DNA of 64,000 nucleotides from JAHBXE01 sp044222195 (GTDB lineage: Bacteria; Planctomycetota; Phycisphaerae; Phycisphaerales; UBA1924): contig JBGANS010000021.1 of assembly GCA_044222195.1 (NCBI GenBank), positions 11,358-75,357 on the forward strand, given 5' to 3'. Each line of letters opens with the position of its first letter. The first letter of the stretch is position 1. Both the position numbers and the translations under genes were made by a program. The notes beneath the pieces were generated by a model. The model saw only the letters and a program-made list of their open reading frames with translations, did no database searches and was not told where the DNA came from. Shown one piece after another: positions 24,792-33,354 of the stretch.

Positions 24792-27530
24792 CTACAGGAC
24801 GCTGTGGTACTCGATCTCAACGCCGATGATGAACATGTCGCCGTCGTTGGGATCGTCGGCGCTGGCGCCGAATCTCACGATCGACATGATCACCGTGTCG
24901 CCGGGCGAGTACGGCTGCTGCCACGGAACCGGATACGGCCACGGGTCGCCTGAGCCAGGAATCGTGTTGTACCCGGGAGCGCCCGTGAAGTCGAACCCGT
25001 CAAAGTTCGGGAACGCCGTCGGGTCCGGCAGCTTGGGCATCTTGTTCTTGACGATCACGTACGTGCCCGCCGGGTTGGCGCTGTCCATGAAGAAGTCGCC
25101 CGTCGCGTTCGCCTTGAACGTGTACCGCCGCGGCAGCGGCGTCGAAGGCCCGGCGATCTCGTCGTGCTTGCAGAACCGCAGCTCGCAGTGCACCCGCTTG
25201 TTCGCGGCCGCGGCGTTGGTCGACCAGATCACCGTGACCTTGAACGGCGGATCATCGCCGATGAGCGGCCCGGTCGGCACCATGTCCGACGGGCACGCGA
25301 ACGACGTCGAGACCGAACTGACCACCCCGTCATCGAGCTTGAGCATGTGCATCTGGCCCGCGGCGGTCGCCGACGGATTGGCCGAGGCGTAGTTGCTCGG
25401 CCCGCTGCTGTGCATCCAGGAGCCGGAGGGAATCACAAACCTCCGCTCCATGTTGACGATGTGGGCCGTGTCGATCTGGTTGGTGAAGTTCGGAACCGCC
25501 GAGTTGATCTTCGCGATGATCTGGTCGCCGGTGTCGGGTGAACCAGCCGGGCCCGTCGGACCAACCGCGCCCGCCGCGCCGTCCGCACCAGTCGGTCCCT
25601 GTGCGCCCGTCGGCCCTTGAGCGCCCGCGGCGCCGGTCGCGCCTTGAACGCCCGCGGGACCCTGCAGCCCCTGCGGTCCCGTCGGGCCCGCCGCGCCCGT
25701 GGCGCCGGCACTTCCGGTTGCTCCTGCCGCACCGGTCGGGCCAACCGCGCCGGTGGGACCCTGAAGACCCTGGATGCCTTGCGCACCCGTCGGACCTGCG
25801 GCGCCCGTCGCGCCCACCGCGCCGGTCGGACCCTGAACGCCGGCGGGGCCTTGAAGTCCCTGTTCGCCCTGAGCACCGGTTGCTCCCGCAGCGCCGGTCG
25901 GACCTACCGCGCCCGTGGGGCCGGTGAGTCCCGCCGCGCCGGTGGGACCCTGCACGCCTTGCGGGCCTGTCGCACCAACGGCACCAGTCGGGCCTGCGAC
26001 TCCCGCGGCACCGGTCGGGCCCTGCGCGCCTGCGGGACCCTGAAGCCCCGGCTCGCCCTGTGCGCCCGCCGCGCCCGTCGGACCAACCGCGCCCGTCGGG
26101 CCGGCGACTCCCGCCGCGCCGGTCGGACCCTGCACGCCTTGCGGGCCGGTCGCACCAACCGCGCCGGTTGGACCCTGCACGCCTGCGGGACCTTGTAGCC
26201 CTTGCTCTCCCTGAGCGCCAGTCGCGCCCACGCCGCCGGTTGGGCCGACGGCGCCCGTCGGACCGGCGATACCCGCTGCACCAGTGGGACCCACCGCGCC
26301 CGCCGGACCCTGAACTCCCTGCTCGCCTTGCGGGCCGGTCGCGCCCACGGCGCCCGTCGCTCCGATGGCTCCTGTCGGGCCCTGGGTTCCGGCCGCGCCG
26401 GTCGGTCCCTGTGTACCTGCCGGGCCCTGAAGACCCTGCTCACCTTGCTGTCCGGTCGGGCCTGCGATTCCCGCAGCACCCGTAGCGCCCTGCGCTCCCG
26501 TGGCGCCCACGGCTCCTGTTGGACCCTGAATGCCTTGAATGCCCTGTGCGCCCGTCGGACCCGCAACTCCTGTCGCGCCGACCGCGCCGGTTGGACCAGG
26601 TGCACCCGTCACACCCGCCGGACCTTGAAGGCCCTGTTCACCCTGCGCACCCGTGGGGCCAGCGGCGCCAGTGGCGCCCTGCGCGCCGGTCGGACCGACC
26701 GCGCCTGTCGCGCCGGTGGTTCCCGCGGCACCAGTCGGACCCACCGCGCCGGTCGCGCCCTGTGCACCCGTTGGGCCAGCCGCGCCGGTCGGCCCCACCG
26801 AGCCGGTCGGACCTGCAACACCCGTCGGACCTGCAGCGCCGGTGGCGCCAACCGCGCCCGTCGGCCCGAGCGGCCCGGTCGGACCGGCGACGCCTGTCGG
26901 ACCACCCGCGCCTGTGGGACCCGCCGGGCCCGTGGGGCCGACCAGGCCCGAAGGCCCGGCGACGCCCGTCGCGCCCGTCGGTCCCGCAACGCCCGTCGGA
27001 CCCGTGAGGCCAATCAGCCCTTGCGGTCCCGTCGGACCGACCGCGCCAACGAGCCCTTGCGGACCCGTCGGGCCCGCCTGGCCCGCCGGACCGGTCGGGC
27101 CGGGAGTGCTGTTCAACGCGTAGAGGGCGTAGGGCGCTGGCAAAATGGGCTGACGAGGCGAGAGAGTCGAATACGCGCCGCTGCCCGCGGGCGTGCGAAC
27201 CGCGATCTCGATGAACCGGCCGTCGCCGTTGAATGTGCCTTCGCCAAAGTTGAGATCAACCGTGAGCAGACCGTTGGTCAGGTTCGCGTTGAGCAACTGC
27301 AGCGGCGAACCAATCTGCGTTCCGCCGACGGGCAGGCTCCACAGCGTGAACACAAAGTCCGCTGAGCCGTTGATGAGCGCCCCGTTCTGTCGGAGCTGCC
27401 CCTGATAGGTAAATGACTTGTCCAGCGGTTGCTGCGCCGACACGCTCGAGGCGTAGCCGGACAGAGCCGCGACGACAGCCGCAGCGCGGACACAGTTGTG
27501 AAACCGAACGCCAGTACGCCGAGTCTTCAT
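24792..27530 (-). CDS. Exported collagen-like (GPTG repeat) protein
   Basis: 912 residues from the ATG at 27530, chosen because GGGGAGG lies 8 nt upstream; a longer frame to 27683 has none. Signal peptide ends SSVSA. Residues 35-135 form a globular domain (SFTYQGQLRQNG, FVFTLWSLPVGGTQIG, YALYALN) that precedes collagen-like parts in many bacterial proteins. Then about 525 residues of uninterrupted Gly-X-Y triplets rich in GPTG and GATG, able to form a triple helix with Thr in place of hydroxyproline. The C-terminal 240 residues are another globular domain, perhaps for trimerisation. Likely a surface filament. The DNA of the triplet zone is itself highly repetitive. The duplicated Cys module seen elsewhere is absent. 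Confidence 0.9.
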   Translation of the reverse strand: MKTRRTGVRFHNCVRAAAVVAALSGYASSVSAQQPLDKSFTYQGQLRQNGALINGSADFVFTLWSLPVGGTQIGSPLQLLNANLTNGLLTVDLNFGEGTFNGDGRFIEIAVRTPAGSGAYSTLSPRQPILPAPYALYALNSTPGPTGPAGQAGPTGPQGLVGAVGPTGPQGLIGLTGPTGVAGPTGATGVAGPSGLVGPTGPAGPTGAGGPTGVAGPTGPLGPTGAVGATGAAGPTGVAGPTGSVGPTGAAGPTGAQGATGAVGPTGAAGTTGATGAVGPTGAQGATGAAGPTGAQGEQGLQGPAGVTGAPGPTGAVGATGVAGPTGAQGIQGIQGPTGAVGATGAQGATGAAGIAGPTGQQGEQGLQGPAGTQGPTGAAGTQGPTGAIGATGAVGATGPQGEQGVQGPAGAVGPTGAAGIAGPTGAVGPTGGVGATGAQGEQGLQGPAGVQGPTGAVGATGPQGVQGPTGAAGVAGPTGAVGPTGAAGAQGEPGLQGPAGAQGPTGAAGVAGPTGAVGATGPQGVQGPTGAAGLTGPTGAVGPTGAAGATGAQGEQGLQGPAGVQGPTGAVGATGAAGPTGAQGIQGLQGPTGAVGPTGAAGATGSAGATGAAGPTGPQGLQGPAGVQGATGAAGAQGPTGAQGPTGADGAAGAVGPTGPAGSPDTGDQIIAKINSAVPNFTNQIDTAHIVNMERRFVIPSGSWMHSSGPSNYASANPSATAAGQMHMLKLDDGVVSSVSTSFACPSDMVPTGPLIGDDPPFKVTVIWSTNAAAANKRVHCELRFCKHDEIAGPSTPLPRRYTFKANATGDFFMDSANPAGTYVIVKNKMPKLPDPTAFPNFDGFDFTGAPGYNTIPGSGDPWPYPVPWQQPYSPGDTVIMSIVRFGASADDPNDGDMFIIGVEIEYHSVL

Positions 27531-27811
27531 GGATGCAGCCTCCCCACCATGTGCCGGGTCTATTCGACCAATTAAGAGGCAGGGATTCGGAGTCGGCGCC
27601 GGTTTCGCCCGGGATTTCACGCGGGGCTCGGATTGGCCGTCAGAGGCCAACCGACGGCGCTGAACTGGGCTGCCGGGACACAACCTCTCGTGGTTACAGG
27701 ACCTTGTTTGGCCCCGGCCGGGGGGTTATTGCACTTCGCCCTTCAGACAGGTCGGGCACCGACCGATCCACCAAAGTCGGACGTGCGTCGTCGGCCTTTG
27801 AGGCGATAACT

Positions 27812-28240
27812 ATGCGATCAGCGGCCTCAGACCTGGTTGTTCGTGGAAGTGATCGCTATCAGTGCGACTACGCCGCGGGCCTCGTCGTCGCGCCCGTGCA
27901 CGCCAAGATCGTCAAGCCCGACAAGTCCGCGCCCGGCGCCGGCGGCCCGGTGGACGCCCGCGTCGTGGACCTCAGCTCGGGCGGCGCCGGCGTTCGAAGC
28001 CCGCTTTTCTACCCGCAGGGCAGCAGGCTCATGCTGCGCTTCGCACCCGCGCCCGGCGCCGAGCCCCTGCTCGTCGAGGTGCGGATCCAACGGGTCATGA
28101 TGCTCGATCGCACGCCGAACTACTACCTCGGCACCGCCTTTGAGGGCCTCACCCCGGAAGCCCTCGAAGCCGTGTCACGAATGCTCCGCGACCTCAAGGC
28201 GAGCGGCGCCGCCGCCGTTCCGGAGAAGCCGCGTGCTTAG
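27812..28240 (+). CDS. PilZ domain protein
   Basis: 142 residues. A PilZ-like fold is suggested by the RGSDRYQCDY start, which stands for the RxxxR part of the c-di-GMP site, and VVDLSSGGAGVRSP for the D/NxSxxG part (about 50-63). It is the first gene of the pilus-like operon, overlapping gspE by 8 bp, so it may set pilus activity according to c-di-GMP. The first arginine pair is imperfect, hence ligand binding is uncertain. An upstream extension of the frame to 27413 runs across the signal region of the opposite gene and is not used. Confidence 0.82.
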   Translation: MRSAASDLVVRGSDRYQCDYAAGLVVAPVHAKIVKPDKSAPGAGGPVDARVVDLSSGGAGVRSPLFYPQGSRLMLRFAPAPGAEPLLVEVRIQRVMMLDRTPNYYLGTAFEGLTPEALEAVSRMLRDLKASGAAAVPEKPRA

Positions 28241-29933
28241 CCACCAGGACTTCGCCATCTCGATGCTCCTGGAAGAAAAGCTGGTCACACAAGACCAGGT
28301 GGAGCGTGCCACGCGCCACGGCGCCGAGCGCCAGCTCCCCGTCATGGATGCCCTCATCGCGATGGGGTTTGTCAAGGCCAACGACGCCGCCATCGCCCGG
28401 GCCGCCGTGTGCGAGTGCCCCTTCGTCGACGTCACGCACTACGAGATCGATCTCAACAACTCCGCGCTCCTCCCGCGGTCCGTCGCCGACAAGCAGCTCG
28501 CCTTCCCGCTGTTCAACCTCGGCCGCTCCGTGACGGTGGGCATGGCCGACCCGCTCGACCTCAAGGGCGTCGACCGCGTCCGCGCCCTCCTCAAGACCGA
28601 CATCGAGCCCGTGCTCTGCGAGCCCGGCGCGCTCCGGTCGCTCATCGAGCGCGCCTACTCCATGACCGGCGGCGCCGCGGCGATGGAGTCCTCCGCCGCC
28701 CAGGGCGAGCAGGCCCTGACCGGCGATGAGCCGATCGTGGCCGCGGTCAACCAGATCATCATCCAGGCCATGGACCAGTCGGCCTCGGACATCCACCTCG
28801 GACCCGACGAACACCAGCTGCACCTCAGGTACCGCATTGACGGTTCGTTGATCCCCCGCCAGGGCCCCCCGCTGGCCGCGCACTCCGGCCTGGTCCAGCG
28901 CCTCAAGGTCATGGCGAATCTCGATCTGACGCAGACGCGTCGCCCGCAGGATGGCAAGTTCCGTTTCCAGCACGGCCACCGATCGGTGGACATCCGGCTC
29001 TCCACCATCCCGACGGTCACGGGCGAGAACGTCGTGATGCGGCTCCTGTCCTCGGCCTCCAAGCTGGGCACGATGCAGCAGCTCGGCTTCCCCGGCGACA
29101 TGGCCGGCCGCCTCGAGCACCTGCTCGAACACCCGCACGGCATGATGCTGGTGACCGGTCCGACCGGATCGGGCAAGACCACCTCGCTCTACTCGTTCAT
29201 CCAGCGCCTCAACACGCCCGACCGGCACGTCGTGACGATCGAGGACCCCGTGGAAATCCGCCTTCCCCTCGTGCGGCAGGTACAGGTCAACACCGAGATC
29301 GGCATGACCTTCGCCGGCGCCCTGCGCTCGATCCTTCGCCAGGACCCCGACGTCATCCTCGTCGGCGAGATCCGCGACGAAGAAACCGCCCGCATCGCGG
29401 TTCAGTCCGCCCTGACCGGCCACCTCGTGCTCTCGACGCTCCACACCAATGATGCGCCGGGCGCCATCGCTCGCCTCAAGGACTTCAACTGTCCCTCCTT
29501 CGCGATCAATGCGTCCGTCCTGTGCGTGCTCGCACAGCGGCTGGTCAAGCGCGTGTGCGAGGACTGCGCCAAGCCGTACACCCCCGAGCCCGCGCTGCTC
29601 CGCCGGTTCGCCGCCGGGTCGACCGAGGGTCAGTACCGCCAGGGCGCGGGCTGCCCGAGGTGCCTCAACAGCGGCTCGCGCGGACGCGTCGGTATCTACG
29701 AGCTTGTGGAACTCACGCCGAACATGCAGCTCGCGATCGAGCAGGCCGCCTCCACCAACACGCTCCGCTCGCTGGCCCTGCGGGAGGGAATGAAGCCGAT
29801 GTGGCAGGATGGCCTCGACAAGGCCCGCCTGGGCGTCACCACGCTCGAAGAAGTCGCCGCCGTCGCCGCATCCGCGGAGCTTGACGCCCCGGCCAGGACC
29901 GACACGCACGAGAACATGAGGCTGTCCGCATGA
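28233..29933 (+). CDS. Type IV pilus/type II secretion assembly ATPase (GspE/PilB)
   Basis: 566 residues. Hexameric ATPase that drives pilus extension or pseudopilus growth. N-terminal MshEN-like domain (about 1-150), then the ATPase core: Walker A VTGPTGSGKTTSLY (about 307-320), Asp box, Walker B ILVGEIRDEETA and His box STLHTNDAP. A zinc-type set CEDC...CPRC follows near 440-475, as in PilB and GspE. Start GTG at 28233 has GGAG 7 nt upstream and lies inside the end of the PilZ gene. Stop overlaps the gspF start as ATGA. No PilT retraction ATPase is nearby. Confidence 0.95.
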   Translation: MLSHQDFAISMLLEEKLVTQDQVERATRHGAERQLPVMDALIAMGFVKANDAAIARAAVCECPFVDVTHYEIDLNNSALLPRSVADKQLAFPLFNLGRSVTVGMADPLDLKGVDRVRALLKTDIEPVLCEPGALRSLIERAYSMTGGAAAMESSAAQGEQALTGDEPIVAAVNQIIIQAMDQSASDIHLGPDEHQLHLRYRIDGSLIPRQGPPLAAHSGLVQRLKVMANLDLTQTRRPQDGKFRFQHGHRSVDIRLSTIPTVTGENVVMRLLSSASKLGTMQQLGFPGDMAGRLEHLLEHPHGMMLVTGPTGSGKTTSLYSFIQRLNTPDRHVVTIEDPVEIRLPLVRQVQVNTEIGMTFAGALRSILRQDPDVILVGEIRDEETARIAVQSALTGHLVLSTLHTNDAPGAIARLKDFNCPSFAINASVLCVLAQRLVKRVCEDCAKPYTPEPALLRRFAAGSTEGQYRQGAGCPRCLNSGSRGRVGIYELVELTPNMQLAIEQAASTNTLRSLALREGMKPMWQDGLDKARLGVTTLEEVAAVAASAELDAPARTDTHENMRLSA

Positions 29934-31135
29934 GCACCACCCTGTCCTTCGAGTACACGGCCATCGACAAGCGCGGCGCCAAGTGCCGCGGCGTGGCCAA
30001 GGCCGCCACCGAGGTCGACGCCTACCGCCAGATCGCCGCGGCGGGCCTGACGCCCGTCAAAATCAAGGCCGCGACCGCCCGACGCCTGGGTAAGCGGCGC
30101 ACCGTCCGATCCAAGGACGTCGCCCACTTCACGTACCAGCTCTCGGTGCTCATCTCGGCACGTGTGCCGATCGGAGAATCGCTGCGTGGCATCGCCGAGC
30201 AGGAGTCCCCGGGCAAGTTCCGTGACGTCATCTTCGATATCGCCAAGCGCATCGAGGCCGGCGGCCGCATCGCCGACGCCATGGAAGAGCACGTCGCGGT
30301 CTTCGGCCCCCTGTACGTCAGCACGGTCCGCGCGGCCGAACAGTCCGGCAACATGGTCAAGGTGCTCGAGTATCTCTCCGAGATGCTCGAGCGCAACATT
30401 GAAATGAAGCAGGCGGTCCGCAGCGCGCTCATGTACCCCATCTGCGTGATCAGCGTGCTGTGCCTGGCGTGCTTCTTCCTCGTGGGCTTTGTGATCCCCA
30501 AGTTCGCCAAGATGTTCGCGACCAAGGGCGTCGAGCTCCCGATCTTCACCAAGATCCTGATGACCGTCGGAATCTCGATCCAGAACTTCTGGTACCTCTA
30601 CCTGGTCGTGCTCGTCGGCGGCGTGTTCGCCATCCGCGTGGCCTGGAAACGGCCCCGCGGCCGCTGGGTCATCGAGGGCCTGCTCCACAAGATCCCGTAC
30701 CTCAAGGACATCCTCACGGGCCTGGCCGTCTCGCGCTTCGCCCGGGTGTTCGGCCTGTGTCTGAACTCGGGCCTCGGCCTGATCGACTCGCTGCACATGG
30801 CGGGCAAGGCCTCGGCCCGCCCCATGCTGATGAAAGACGCCGACCGCCTGGTGGACCAGGTCCGCACCGGCGGCCGCATCTCGGTCGCGCTCATCGCCTG
30901 CGAGTACATCACGCCCTTCGCCAAGCGCATGCTCACCTCCGGCGAAGAGTCCGCCGAGCTCACACGCATGTGCGCGATCATTGCGCGTCAGTACGAACGC
31001 GACACGACCACGCTGACCAAGAACATCGCGACCGTTATTGAACCTGTGCTGATTGTGCTGATCGCAGCGGTTGTGCTGGTTGTAGCCCTCGCGATCTTCC
31101 TCCCCATGTGGGACATGGTGAAGTTGATGAGCTAA
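29930..31135 (+). CDS. Pilus/type II secretion inner membrane platform protein (GspF/PilC)
   Basis: 401 residues with two GspF domains (about 70-190 and 270-395) and three membrane helices near 170-190, 215-235 and 375-395. Typical stretches are FTYQLSVLISARVPIGESL and FARVFGLCLNSGLGLIDSL, the paired repeat sequence of the family. It anchors the assembly ATPase and couples it to pilin extraction. ATGA overlap with gspE. Confidence 0.95.
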   Translation: MSTTLSFEYTAIDKRGAKCRGVAKAATEVDAYRQIAAAGLTPVKIKAATARRLGKRRTVRSKDVAHFTYQLSVLISARVPIGESLRGIAEQESPGKFRDVIFDIAKRIEAGGRIADAMEEHVAVFGPLYVSTVRAAEQSGNMVKVLEYLSEMLERNIEMKQAVRSALMYPICVISVLCLACFFLVGFVIPKFAKMFATKGVELPIFTKILMTVGISIQNFWYLYLVVLVGGVFAIRVAWKRPRGRWVIEGLLHKIPYLKDILTGLAVSRFARVFGLCLNSGLGLIDSLHMAGKASARPMLMKDADRLVDQVRTGGRISVALIACEYITPFAKRMLTSGEESAELTRMCAIIARQYERDTTTLTKNIATVIEPVLIVLIAAVVLVVALAIFLPMWDMVKLMS

Positions 31136-31236
31136 TCGGCAGATAAAGACGACGATCCAGTGGCGCCGGAGCGTTCCGGCCTCTGAACGTAAGGAGGCTA
31201 CCTCAAAGTGGCCGGGAATGTTGAAAGGAATCTGGC

Positions 31237-31668
31237 ATGAATATCGCAGTTCGGAAGAACCCTGTCGCCCGCGCGTTTACGCTGATCGAACTCATCGCCG
31301 TGATCGTGGTCCTCGCGATCCTCTCGGGCATCGCGATCCCGAAGTACTTTGACTACGCCGCGAAGGCCAAGGAGTCGGCCACGAAGGGCGCCCTCGGTGG
31401 CATGCGCTCCTCGATCGCCAACTTCTACGCCAACTCGGCCGTCAACGGCACCGCCGCGTATCCCACGCTGGCGCAGCTCACGACGCTCGGCACCGTTCTC
31501 CAGGAAGCCGTTCCGCTGAACCCCTACAACAACAGCAACGCCGTCAAGGCCGCGACCTGGGCCGCCACGCCGCCCGTCGCCGGCACCGAGGGCTGGGCGT
31601 ACGACGTCGCCGTCGGCCGCGTGTGGGCCAACAGCACCACCGCCGGCATCAGCGAACACCTGTGGTAA
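31237..31668 (+). CDS. Major pseudopilin/pilin-like protein (GspG-like)
   Basis: 143 residues. Prepilin leader MNIAVRKNPVARA, then FTLIELIAVIVVLAILSGIA with the conserved Glu5 and a long N-terminal helix running to about residue 60; the C-terminal domain is small. AAAGGA precedes the ATG at good spacing. With a 100-bp gap upstream, it may also have its own promoter, which would allow high expression of the main subunit. Position right after gspF fits the GspG role. Confidence 0.88.
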   Translation: MNIAVRKNPVARAFTLIELIAVIVVLAILSGIAIPKYFDYAAKAKESATKGALGGMRSSIANFYANSAVNGTAAYPTLAQLTTLGTVLQEAVPLNPYNNSNAVKAATWAATPPVAGTEGWAYDVAVGRVWANSTTAGISEHLW

Positions 31669-31805
31669 ATCCGCCGGGTGTCCGGCAGCCACTTTGACAT
31701 ACACCGCGGCGGCGCGAAAGCGCCGCCGCGGCCTTGACGGAAGTCGCGACTCGCCAGCCCTCACATCCGGGAACCGCGGGCCGGACCAAGGGCGGGACCC
31801 CGACC

Positions 31806-32363
31806 ATGATGCTCGCCACCAACGACACACCAGGCACCTCGGCGTTTCCCCCGCGTCGTCGGGACGGCTTCACGCTCATCGAGGTCATCGTGGTGATGAT
31901 CATCGTGGCGATTCTCGCCGTCGTCGCCACTCCCAAGCTCGCCAACCTCGGCTCCTCTCGCTCCGGCGTCGCCGCGAGGATGGTCGCTCGCGACCTCACG
32001 TACGCTCGCGAGCGTGCCATCGCCACGGGCACCCGGACCTGGGTTGTCTTCAGCCCCGGCACCAACTCGTACAGCGTCCTCTCCGAGAACCCCGCGAGCC
32101 CCGGGCGGGTCGGCGCTTCGACCATGACCGACCCCAACGGCTCTGGCAAGCCCTACGTGCAATACCTGAACACCGGCGAGTACGTCGGCGTCACCATGTC
32201 CGGCGCTGCGTTTGACTCCGGCACCGAAGTCGGCTTCGACTGGGTCGGCAAGCCCTACAACAACACGTCGACCGCTCTCTCCGCCGCCGGCACCGTCACG
32301 CTCTCCAACGGTTATTCGGTCACGATCCAGCCCACCACGGGACTGGCCAAGGTGCTTCCCTGA
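31806..32363 (+). CDS. Minor pseudopilin (GspH/FimT-like)
   Basis: 185 residues. A leader of about 20 residues, then DGFTLIEVIVVMIIVAILAV. The C-terminal domain pattern ARDLTYARERAIATGTRTWV is that of the GspH/FimT family. Starts at 31806 or 31809 are both possible; a TTG at 31734 would give an excessive leader. Minor pseudopilins of this type form the tip complex that primes fibre assembly. Confidence 0.86.
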   Translation: MMLATNDTPGTSAFPPRRRDGFTLIEVIVVMIIVAILAVVATPKLANLGSSRSGVAARMVARDLTYARERAIATGTRTWVVFSPGTNSYSVLSENPASPGRVGASTMTDPNGSGKPYVQYLNTGEYVGVTMSGAAFDSGTEVGFDWVGKPYNNTSTALSAAGTVTLSNGYSVTIQPTTGLAKVLP

Positions 32364-32392
32364 ACTGCCGATAGTCCGGTGGGAGGTTTGAC

Positions 32393-32809
32393 ATGAGCCG
32401 GCGCCGAGCGTTCACACTGATCGAGGCCATCGTGTCCGTCGTCATCCTCTCGACGGCCCTGCCCGCCATGCTCTTCGCCGTGCGCGAGGCGCACCGCGAC
32501 CGCGTCAGCCCCGTCAAGGCCTCGCAGGGCCGCTGGCTCGCCACCGAGAAACTCGAAGACATCATCGCCGACCGCCACAGCACCACCCGCGGCTACACCT
32601 ACCTCGTCAACGCCAACTACGCCGCCGAAGCCTCGATCTCCGGTTTCCCCGGTTACACCCGCTCGGTCGCGATCTCGGAGACCGCGGCAAACCTCGTCTC
32701 CGCCGGGACCGGATTCAAGAAAGTCACGGTGACCGTCGGCTGGACCGACGCTCGCGGCGTCGCCCGGTCGCTCGCGATCGCCACTGTTCTCACGGACTAC
32801 ACGCCATGA
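32393..32809 (+). CDS. Minor pseudopilin (GspI-like)
   Basis: 138 residues. Very short leader MSRRRA, then FTLIEAIVSVVILSTALPAM. The size and the position between GspH-like and GspJ-like genes suggest the GspI role. The 3' end overlaps the next start as ATGA, so the two are translationally coupled. Confidence 0.83.
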   Translation: MSRRRAFTLIEAIVSVVILSTALPAMLFAVREAHRDRVSPVKASQGRWLATEKLEDIIADRHSTTRGYTYLVNANYAAEASISGFPGYTRSVAISETAANLVSAGTGFKKVTVTVGWTDARGVARSLAIATVLTDYTP

Positions 32810-33354
32810 GCCATCACCCTCGCCGACGCCGCCGCGGCTTCACGCTGATCGAGACCATCGCCGCGCTCGTCGTGGTCTCGGTCGTCGGCTCGCTCACGTC
32901 CGGGATCATCTACACCGCGATCGGCTCCTACCGCGACGCCAGCACGCGGGCCCAGTTGCACAACGACTGCTCGGCCTGCTTCGATCGCGTCACCAAGCTG
33001 CTCTGGAGCATCCCCCGCGACACCACCGCCGCCGTGGTCGCGCCGCTCATCTCCAACGTCACGGCCACCTCCATCTCCTGGAACACCAACTGGACGCTCA
33101 CGCTCTCGGGATCGCAGCTCCTGCTGACGGAAAGCGGCGGGACGGCGCGCCCGATCCTCGAGAACGTCACCTCGTTCTCGGTGTCGTGCTTCGACGAGAG
33201 CAACACCGCGTTGGCCGCCAGCCTCAGCGGCTCGGCGACGCAGAGCATCCGCCGCATCCAGATCCAGGTGACGGTCACCCGCCAGGGCATTTCCCAGACG
33301 CTGCGCACGCGGGCCTACATCCGGTCCCTGATGACAGGGGCGAAAATCGGATGA
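32806..33354 (+). CDS. Minor pseudopilin (GspJ-like)
   Basis: 182 residues. Leader MSHHPRRRRRG, then FTLIETIAALVVVSVVGSLT. The C-terminal region has a beta-rich domain with two cysteines. Size and order fit GspJ/PilW. It overlaps both neighbours by ATGA. Confidence 0.83.
   Translation: MSHHPRRRRRGFTLIETIAALVVVSVVGSLTSGIIYTAIGSYRDASTRAQLHNDCSACFDRVTKLLWSIPRDTTAAVVAPLISNVTATSISWNTNWTLTLSGSQLLLTESGGTARPILENVTSFSVSCFDESNTALAASLSGSATQSIRRIQIQVTVTRQGISQTLRTRAYIRSLMTGAKIG

Noticed and set aside
24600..27110. Plus-strand frames opposite the collagen-like region
   Set aside because: Arg/Pro/Ser-rich repeats that mirror the GPTG triplets.
27531..27811. c-di-GMP or other riboswitch before the PilZ gene
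   Set aside because: None of the conserved core stretches of known c-di-GMP riboswitch classes could be found; only a CCCCGGCCGGGG palindrome is present.
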